This document shows positions 55,397-64,000 of a stretch of DNA of 64,000 nt, piece by piece. Both the position numbers and the translations under genes were made by a program. The stretch covers positions 1 through 64,000 of the forward strand of contig ML978161.1 of assembly GCA_010015745.1 (NCBI GenBank), in the 5' to 3' direction. This stretch comes from Setomelanomma holmii (taxonomy: Eukaryota > Ascomycota > Dothideomycetes > Pleosporales > Phaeosphaeriaceae). The notes under the pieces are model-generated. The model was given only the letters and a program-made list of their open reading frames with translations, searched no databases and was not told where the DNA came from. Each line of letters begins with the position of its first letter. Within the stretch, counting starts at the first letter, position 1.

Positions 55397-57599
55397 ACGT
55401 CTGTCCGTCTACGTTATGTTGGGGAGTAGGATCAGGTTGTTGCGACTTTTACAAACATATGCCCAGCTGTCGTTGTACGATAGCATTCGTTCGCGCGACA
55501 GAGTTTCTTGCGCGGATTGAACTCTTTTGTCATGACTTTTTGTAAAGGCATTCGGCTTAGATTGAGGCTTTGCATACCACCGGCATTGTTACATAACGAC
55601 TTGACGATGGCTTCATCGCTTCATCTGTTCTGGCATGTAGAAGTGTTGGGTATTACTTTGGGTATTGCATAGCGTTGGGTAATGGTACAGGATTAGGGGT
55701 AATTGGAAAAGTAGGATAATGGAAGTTTCATCATGACTTGTAATTTTCCTGCATGAGTGAATGATGTTTGGTTACAACACTGTGATCTCCCGTCTTCCTA
55801 TTTCTCGTACTCCATTCCCAGCCATATGGATGGCTACACGCCTGCATCTCACGAATCCGTTGGTATAAAGGCTTCGCCATCTCACCAATCGCTTTCGCAC
55901 ACTCCACCTCTGAACGACCATTTCCAGATCGACCATGCATCCCGTGACGATGAAGTCGTCACAGCTCCACACTACGACCTGAAATCATTCCATGTAGAAA
56001 CGTCGAACCTCTTACATTTCCACATATCTTTGCTGAACACTCATGTGTCGCTATCAAAGCACCGACCCTACAGCCGACATTTCCACACAGCAACTTGCTC
56101 AAAAGAGCTTTTACCAAGCTAGCAGACGCTTTTATACTCCGCCTGCGTTGGCTTGTAGGACTGGTTCTTCCTCCACGACATTAGGCTTGTCGAAGGCTTC
56201 ACCACAGTAGTGACTCGTATACGAGGTACCGCAGCACAAGAGTCCAGGTACAACACACCACGTAAATCACAACATTTGGTGAGATAGAATCGAACTTGCT
56301 TGGCAACGAGCCCGCAAGATCTTCGCTTACTCGCTCCATCGATGCTGATCGCTACATCCCGGACAAGTGAATAAACTCGCTTCGTTCGTTGGGATCAATC
56401 TCGCTGATAGCGAGGCACTCGATAAGTAACGTTTGGTGCATGTCGATCGCGTGGGATCTTTCCGCCTGACGTCCCGCTTGTTTGGAAAAGACGCGGAACT
56501 GAATTCACATCGCATATTCCCCCAAGGGTCGATTATTTCAACCTCCAACGTCCTCATGGAAGGGAAAAAAAAAGGCATGATAATTGCATAAACTTACGCA
56601 TTCCATTCACCGTTTAAAGTTCAACATCAATCCCTCATACCAGACTCTCCTCCACTCGTGCGATGCCATGATCCCCAAAAACTCTCATCAACAGCGGTAC
56701 GGAAAAGTGAGGCTTTGTACGAAGTGACCAGGGCCAGGCTAAGCGATTGGCACGGATCTCGCGTCCGGCAAATGACTCACTTTGCTGATCGGTTATAACG
56801 TTAGGATGAGGTGCAGCGCTCAGTTAGCCCTAGGCAAGGGGAAAGAACGAAGGCGCGGATGGGCATGTCGGGTGGACAAGTCGGATGTGGATGGGGATGT
56901 GTTGAGATGCATGCGGGGAGCTGGTAAGCGCGTGGTGGAAACAGGTGATCAGATAAGCGCCATTGCCGCGGCGAGGGGAAAAGTGAAGCGCTTGAAGGGT
57001 TGGGTAAGGAGAGGATATGGTGCCGTGCGTGTCCGGCCGGTTCTTCACTACCGGGTGTTTGGGTGGCGATGAGATGGGCTCGAGATATGGGCGGGTTGGT
57101 GGTGGAGGGGAGCCCTGTGTATCGTGGCTCGATGGAGTCGGTTGCGTGGCGTATGATCTGGGATCTGGAAGAATGACGGCGTTGCGAGTCAGTGTGAGAT
57201 CGATATGATGTCTTTTTGGACAAGTGCATTGCGGCGCTGTTATCGTCCAGATTGTTGGTACGGGATGACAAAGATTACATATGGTGACGGACGATATAGA
57301 CGACAAAAGGAAGTTGCTTTGAGGTGGCTCTGTGATTGGATCTTCTATCATTTTGACCACTCTGGACGCTTTCTCCTCGTCGTTGAGAAGAGGCAGTATT
57401 CGACAACATGTGCTTCACCTGTTATGGCCCATATTAGCGAGTGGTGCGTACAGGATCTTTCGCGCCAGGGGTATACATCTGGGCAATATTTGAGACAAGA
57501 CTTGCATGGGATACGCGATATTGAATTCTGGTCCTTGATATCACGTCTTTCGCAGTAGTCATAGCCGGCGATGAAAGTGCGTGGTGGCCTTCGGTACTT
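55397..57599. other. Intergenic, nothing recognised
   Basis: Several short frames (for example 55757-56122 plus and 56830-57360 minus) have biased composition and no domain. No splice-supported gene was found. Confidence 0.45.
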
Positions 57600-58620
57600 C
57601 GACGGATCCGCGGATTAGCGGCTTTGCATGTCCAGCGGCACGGCGTCTGGCGAAGAGGAATTGTAGACTTCCTCAATCCAATGTACCAGCAGTGGCCTGT
57701 CGTTCGTGAAGGGATATTCGAACAGGAATACTTCCCATGATACACAACTGACATTGCTGCAAGATACGATCCGGTCAGAGACGGATATTAGTGAAGGCGC
57801 AAGCAAGAGGAATTCCAGGAATCAAACCCTAGATTGAATAGCCAAAAAGCTCAGGATATCGCCAATCGCTTTGAGCTTTTCTCGCTTAGGGAGGTGTTGA
57901 AGAAGGAGTACCCTTTGTCGTAATCCTGGAGGAGTGCTTCTGCTTGACGTCGCCAATCCTGAACCTCACCCCCGGATACAATAGATCTACAAGCGCCATA
58001 CATGACGAAAAGATCAGGCAAGCATGACTCGACGCACATGCCTTCTGCTCCGGCCACGTGTGATAAACGAGGGCAACCTGCAGATGTTGCTGATCATCAG
58101 CGTCAAGATGAAGTCAACGTCCTTTGCAAGGGATCTCCAGATGGGTTCCACTCGCCAAGAAAACACAGGTGCACGAGAAGGTCCAAGTGTCCCAGTGCAA
58201 ATTGCAAGGTGCGCCGAGGTTTGCTTTCGAGCTGATGAGAGAACAAGAGTCACTGACACTTGTTGCTGACTGACAGTCGCATCGGATAGTGTGAACGCTA
58301 CTGTAGCATAAGGTGGTCCGGGTTTAGTCTTGGAGATCATTTCGGCCAGACTGTGCGGGTCTTTCCATGTGTCGATCATCATATCGTGACGACGGTCAGC
58401 AGCCCTCGTTGCAATGGCCGAGAAATAAAGCAAGTGCTTTTACATACTTTGAGATGGACGTTCTGACAGGCGCTGGCGCATAGAGTAAGATTGAGAACAC
58501 GGACTGACGGGTACGGCAAGTCTGTGGTCGGAAAATATGAATGGATGGGCGCATGTAGGTGTAGGACGAGTCACGCGTGACAATGTGCATCATGCTATCT
58601 CGAGCACAACTTTGAAGAGA
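57600..58620 (-). other. Unexplained minus-strand frames, possible gene relic
   Basis: Peptides in three minus frames look more protein-like than the flanks: KYVKALALFLGH, DTWKDPHSLAEMI with ATVAFTLSDATV, RRQAEALLQDYDKGYSFFN and SWEVFLFEYPFTNDRPLLVH. They are separated by stops and lack a consistent set of splice sites. No family was recognised. It may be a decayed gene. Confidence 0.25.
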
Positions 58621-61600
58621 GCCTCACTTGTGTTCTTGTTAGCGGTGCATCTCGCGAAGACAGTGAGCGTTTCGATCTCTTTGTGAAATGCCACTATGGC
58701 TCGCGATGGCCCCAGATGACTTTGTGATCTTGCACGTACAATGATGGCTTCAAGTGCCAATCCGCAGGTCGATCGGAACTTGAGGAAGTAGTAACAGTAT
58801 TGTTTGATTGAAATTCAGACCATTAATTATCGCCTATGATAAGAATTGAGTTTGTAGGAAGGAGGAGCCACTGAACATGCCGCTTCGTCTTGTGTCAGGA
58901 AAGACTGCCTCATCGCACGCGTTGTGCCAAATCTCGATCCGAAGGCCTGTTGCCACGCCGAAGGCATGGAGCAAACCCTGACGAAACTCCTAGACCTACT
59001 GTAAGAAGGCCTTATGTATGGTGATTTATAGTTAACGTGGTGAGCACGAAACCCGCAATGCCGGCGCAGCACATGCACCGAACGTTGCACGGATCGTGAA
59101 AGTTTATGACATGCAGTTTGCACACACCGCAGCTCTGGGTATAGATTGCTTGAATTGTCGCTATCTCCCTTTTGGGCAGATGCGTCCGACGCTGGTGGGC
59201 GGATATTGTGGCAATTCGATATAGCCAGATTAGCCTACAAGATCGATGAGTTTGCGAGTCAGCAAAGAAGTTCGCGCAGGGTATATAGCCCCTCGATATG
59301 GATAGACCATGCTGATACCGGTAAGTTCTGCAGCACGGGGTTAGAAATGCTTGTTGGCTCGTTCAAGCTATACCAGTTGTATTACAGGCTTGGAAAATCG
59401 CTTGACAGGAGCCCGAGCAGCTTCGCGTACACGGCTGAAGCTGTGCCCGGTCTTGAAGGATGCCATGTGTCACATGCTGACCACATCACAAATACTGTTG
59501 CAGAACGGCGTCCCAGAATTTATCGTCGTATACCGTAGTCGTCTAAGGAGCAACGTTATTTTTTTACGTTAAGCGACAAAGATTCGTGATGAAGCTTCGG
59601 TGCCCCTTCTGCCAAGCACGAAGATTGGTACTCGTGAACGGGTAAATCTGACGAAGCGAGGAGATTGCCCTACTGCCAGCTGCTGCCTGTTGCTTTATCA
59701 GCCGCAGCTAGTGGACCAATTGTACTGTCTGTAGCGTTGCTCACGCGGACAATGCAGCTCACCATTTAGATACAAATGCAATGTGTAATGGGCAGCTCTG
59801 CTATTGTCCGGGATTGTCGATCCACGGCTGCCTGCAAACGAGACCTCCAGTCGTTCTCCGTGGGGCTCTGTGTGGGATTTTGACAACGGCGACAAGACAA
59901 AGACTTGGTGTTTGGAATCTGGATTATTATTGGTGACAGTCAGTTAATCTTCTGCTTCTGTGGATGCGAATGCGGTGAGGAATGCTAGTTGTGGACGCCA
60001 AGGCTGTCCTGGTCAGGATGTTGCAATGACGCATCCACCGTCCCTGCTTCCTTTGCTTGTTTGTGCTTCACCCAGCTACGACGTCGCCTGGCCTCAGCTC
60101 AACACTACACACTGCAACAGATAGCGCTCCCGTTTCCTTAAATCCTCCGTCATCATCATGCACGAGCGGGACAGCTTGGGTTGAGTCACAGCTATGTGCC
60201 GATGGCATGTCTGTCGGCAAACTGCTGCCGATCCCGAGCAGTGCCAAAATGCCCCACGTGCTCTCGAGCCCTCGGCCAGCCCATGCGTCATATGCGGCAT
60301 GTCTTTCGAGTTACCATTTTTTTTGGGGCCAACATGTCCTTGCTCAATACGAACCTGGAAGCAGGGCAGACAGCATATCTCTAGCACCAGAAGCAAAAAG
60401 CAAATAAATCGACGCACGCAAAACCAGTTTGGCTAAGCCGCGAGTCAGCTCTTCATCTCATCTTGCCTGGAATAGCTTGCTGGATTGAGGGAGCGATGGT
60501 CACCCAGCGCATCGGGCCAGGGACGAACGCTTCTGGCGGCTGTGCGCAGTGCAATTAGACCAACACTGTGACGTGACCACAGGCCGAGGCAAGCGGTGCT
60601 GATGGCCAATCTTGGAGGCAACCGACAGCTTGGGACCGGGAGAAGGCAGCCAATCGATCAGCTCGGATCAATCGATGGCGTCGCGCTGACCATGGCCCTG
60701 GATGCGCGCTATGACGCATGAGGACGTACCCCTTACTGCGTTCTTCTTGCAAGGGTGGTTTTGCAGGCTCTTGGAGGGGGAAGTGTCATCCCGACTGACG
60801 AAAGCTTGCATGTTAGCGGCCTGGAGAGCGCGAGTCCAATGACCACCGACTGCAGGGCTGCAATGTCTATCTGGATACATTGTCTGCAATGGCGAAGCAC
60901 CACAGCCGTCGTAGGATCAACGCCCGCGGTACCAGCCGTCGCAGGGAACATTCGTCTGCCAGGCACGCCGTTCGGTGCTAGAGCTGGCTACTTCCTGCAC
61001 CGAGCGAACATACACAAGACGGGCTGTCGGGGAGAAGGGCACGCAACGCGGATCCCGTATTGCTCGTAGCATAGCGCTTCCGCGCTTTGCGAAGGTCACA
61101 CTACGACGAAAATGTGCTGTAAAAAGCACAAATTGAGCCTCCGTGATAGACGCCAGCGCCGGTGCCATGGCCGTCTCGAAACAGTACAGTGTGCATGCCG
61201 CAGGTCCACAGAGAGACACATGACGGAAGCTGCAATGCGGCAAGGGCTTTGCGTTGACGCCCAATGTAAGTCTCCTCGAAAAGGGCGCAGTGGACGTTGT
61301 TTGGCGGATGGAGAGCAGACACATCGACCAGCCGCATGAGAGGCGAAGCAGGCTGAGACGGATCACTACGATATGTACGATGGACGTTGTGGCAGTTCGT
61401 CAGCAGCACGAGCTCTGCGTCCCTCCACGGCCATGTTCATCATCCTGTACTCAAACTCAAATGGGCCCCCACGCGTGCGGGGAACGAGGTGCATCCCGGA
61501 GACGCTGCCCAACACAACTGGAACACTGGGGTTACCATAGCATCCGTGACCTCACCGACTATGGCACAGCGGAAGCTTCAAGTCAGTCCGACCACAAGGT

Positions 61601-63194
61601 GCACAGATTCGCAAACACCACTCGTGGGCGGGCCTTTCTCTGCTGCCATAGACTCGCGCGTGGCTGCTGCATGGCGCGCATTCAGTAATTTCTTCTCCCC
61701 TCGCAGGCGGTGCGAGACGAGACGCTGCCGCAGCTGACCGTTCCGAGCAACGTTGGTGGTGTCGACGTTCTCCCGCGCGAGCACATCACTTTCCACCGCA
61801 CAACCACGGCCCTCGACACGGGCAGAAACGCCCTTTGATTGCGGCCGCGCCACGCATATTGTGCAGATCGAGTAGTTTATGTCTCCGCGCGCAATGATAG
61901 GGTTCGCATGTTGTGCATGGCCTTTCTCCGCCGTGTGTGCTGATGCTCGTGCGGGCGTGCGAGGCAGCGTGCGGCACTGCGCAGTGTTTCGGGGATTAAA
62001 TTATTCGGTCGCTGCCAATGGCAGGCCGCGCCCGCGCAAAGCAGCAGCATTTTCAATTTCGCAGCGAGCGGCAAGCGAAGGGATGGACTGCACCACATGA
62101 TGAGACACGGTCGTGCACATCACATCTGCCCCGCGCGCAGCCAAGCCAGGGGCTGCCATGCACGCCAGTGTTGAGTGCAGGAAGCAGCGTGCTGCGTGCT
62201 GCGTGCGTGCTCCAGCATGGCGTCGCCAGCCACGAACAGGGCCCGCCGCGCTGCGCGAGATGACAAGACTGAGAGACGACTCTCGGACGCAGGCCCACGG
62301 ACATGTACTGGCTCTAGCACGAATCGCACGCCGTCAGCCTGCGCTTGTATGGCCCTGGCCCAAAATCTCGCCGCCGCTTGGTCCGCTGCGCTCTCTTGCG
62401 GTGGGGAGATGCTTTCCGCTTCCGCGCATCTTTACTGTCCACCGTGCAGTAGCGTCAAAGTCGTGCGTGCGCAGCGTGCCAACGTATCCCGGCACGCCCA
62501 GAACCACCGCCCACGCCTAGCGCGTCTTCCCAAAGCCGCCGACAAGGCATGATGTACTTGCAAGCTCTCGCGCAACATGGGAGCAGACAGGGGCAGATGC
62601 ACTGGAGATGATTTGCTGAGCCCGGTCAGCGATCCTTCGACCTCTACACCGCAAACTCTTATATCACACCGGGTCCTGGCGCGCCCTCAGCCCAAGCGGG
62701 CGTGACCTTCCCATCGACTACATACCCTTACCATCCCCACGGACGCTGCAGCTTCATTCTCTAACGCTTCACTTCGCACAGAGTACTGATCTCCACCACT
62801 GTTCCTGCAGTGTGAATCCCACCGCCCAATGTAGCATGGCTATTCGCCCCCACTCATCTTGAGAAGACCTCGCTGGACCATCAGCACCGCCTCACCTCGT
62901 GGACCTGTGTATCCATCCGACTTTGGTTTCGATACTACCAGGTCCTTTTTGCCTCCGTCTCATCACATCAACCCGTCTTCGAGTTCCTGGGTTGTCTTAT
63001 TGGCGACCCAACCAACTTCGTTCACGCTGGCTACCAAACTTCTCCCCGCTATTCAGGCCCCTCACCCTCATTTCCAAGATCGGTTCCAGTCCTCATTGAC
63101 TCCACCTTACAACAACGACGACTCCAAGTCTGACCGCTCATGGTCGACCCACAGCGGTCAGAGGGGCTCTGACAACATCTTCTCCATATCGAGG
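58621..63194. other. Gene-poor region upstream of the terminal gene
   Basis: Over 4.5 kb no frame with a domain was found on either strand. From about 60.4 kb the sequence becomes GC-richer, with long overlapping frames on both strands and a short GTGCTGC-type repeat near 62188-62212. From about 62.65 kb it is CT-rich, with CTCTTATATCACACC at about 62652, resembling the promoter and leader of the terminal gene. Confidence 0.45.
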
Positions 63195-64000
63195 ATGCCG
63201 GCCGGGGGACCCCGTTTAGAGCAAACTACCCCCCAGCTATCACCCGTGCAGTCTTACTCGGGTATGCAGCCGCCCCAGAGGGGCAGTCCTCGGGATGGCC
63301 CAGCGAGTCATCCTGTCTCTCTACCACCCCTGCGCCAACTATCAAGCACACCACCAACACCATCCGATCGCAGACATGGTGATCCGTTCCGTTCCATTCT
63401 GAATCCTCAGGCAGAATTGGCCGAACAGCATCGCAACAGGAGGCGCAGTGCGTCACAGATGGAATCCCTCTCACCGATAGACACCTCACATTCGCAGAGT
63501 CTACCCTCCATCAGTCGACCAACTAGTGTAGATTCCACGCAGGACGATCAACAGCCGCCTCGGCAATTCCACCCCCCAGGAAGACCCCCAGCGAGGCACA
63601 TGTTGACTCCAAAATCTCCAAGACTCCACAGGACTCAGAGTCTCAATCTTCTCAACCCGCCAACCGGAACTATCGATGCCCATCAATCTCCGTTCCTCAC
63701 TGCCAGCACACGTCCGTCAGATCCAATCATTTCTCAGCAGTCTTTGCCTACTCCTCCTGCAGGAACTCGGCCATCCTACTTTCCTCCCATGTCTGCGGCT
63801 GGCCCACCTCCGTCCCAAAACATGGTCCGCAACGAAGTTTGCCGGCCTAGCATTGGCTTTCCACAGTCTGGAAGCGCAAGCCCAATCGCACAATATTCTC
63901 CCTACAGTCAACCCGCTTCGGTGGCTTCCAGCCAATTTGAGGCCTCCAACACGCCGGGGCACTATGTCGTGAGGCATCCAGGTTTGCAAATGCATGAGAC
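63195..64000 (+). CDS. N-terminal part of a Ser/Pro-rich, probably regulatory protein (partial)
   Basis: The frame is open from the ATG at 63195 to the window end (about 268 residues, no stop). It is rich in Ser, Pro, Gln and Thr, with linear-motif-like blocks: TPQLSPVQSYSGMQPPQRG, RRSASQMESLSPIDTS, SQSLPSISRPTSVDSTQDD, LTPKSPRLHRTQSLNLL and SLPTPPAGTRPSYFPPMS. This composition is typical of the activation or regulatory arm of fungal transcription factors and kinase substrates. No DNA-binding domain is inside the window. The same frame stays open upstream to about 62835 with no further ATG, so the true start may lie in an upstream exon. The long gene-poor upstream region also suits a regulator. 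Strand and coding status are fairly safe; identity is not. Confidence 0.6.
   Translation, partial: MPAGGPRLEQTTPQLSPVQSYSGMQPPQRGSPRDGPASHPVSLPPLRQLSSTPPTPSDRRHGDPFRSILNPQAELAEQHRNRRRSASQMESLSPIDTSHSQSLPSISRPTSVDSTQDDQQPPRQFHPPGRPPARHMLTPKSPRLHRTQSLNLLNPPTGTIDAHQSPFLTASTRPSDPIISQQSLPTPPAGTRPSYFPPMSAAGPPPSQNMVRNEVCRPSIGFPQSGSASPIAQYSPYSQPASVASSQFEASNTPGHYVVRHPGLQMHE

Overview
The window is nuclear DNA of a filamentous ascomycete (Pezizomycotina). Genes on both strands are cut by short introns of mostly 46-60 nt with GTRNGY-type donors, CTRAC-like branch sites and YAG acceptors. Genes are compact, with CT-rich or TATA-containing promoters. Several families are typical of this group: a HET-domain gene, a cysteine-rich secreted protein, hevein-type chitin-binding domains and divergent RING proteins. 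The mix suggests a dothideomycete, but that is inference. No bacterial-type operons, CRISPR arrays, rRNA genes or intact transposons were seen.

Layout. 0.6-2.8 kb: a decayed HET (heterokaryon incompatibility) gene with in-frame stops, frame changes and a shortened core. 3.4-4.5 kb: a four-exon secreted cysteine-rich protein, reconstructed from splice signals. 6.0-8.6 kb: a PA-TM-RING-H2 E3 ligase. 10.4-11.8 kb: an aquaporin. 12.8-14.2 kb: a secreted SGNH/GDSL hydrolase. 14.8-22.6 kb is a conserved block: the APC/C activator Cdh1, aspartyl aminopeptidase, a PHO13/phosphoglycolate phosphatase-type HAD enzyme and the DNA primase large subunit. 23.4-27.7 kb: a coiled-coil protein, one or two small membrane proteins and a histidine-box fatty-acid desaturase-like enzyme. 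27.9-30.7 kb: a WD40 gene broken by one in-frame TAG. 30.8-34.5 kb: a small membrane protein and a five-exon mucin-like protein with three chitin-binding domains.

35.9-41.1 kb holds four small RING-like genes clustered around an RKM4/SETD6-type SET-domain methyltransferase. 41.3-46.2 kb carries accessory enzymes: a DUF1989 protein, a secreted isochorismatase-family hydrolase and a secreted alpha/beta hydrolase. 47.5-51.3 kb is a head-to-head pair of DHCR24-like FAD oxidoreductases. 52.0-55.4 kb is a large intronless coiled-coil protein with an AT-hook. 55.4-63.2 kb is gene-poor. A Ser/Pro-rich reading frame, probably the N-terminal part of a regulatory protein, enters at about 63.2 kb and runs off the end.

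Functionally, the window joins a housekeeping core (cell cycle, replication priming, metabolite repair, peptide turnover, ribosomal lysine methylation) to accessory loci for the cell surface, secretion and metabolism. The gene models below are manual: exon edges come from frame continuity, splice consensus and family knowledge, not from transcripts.
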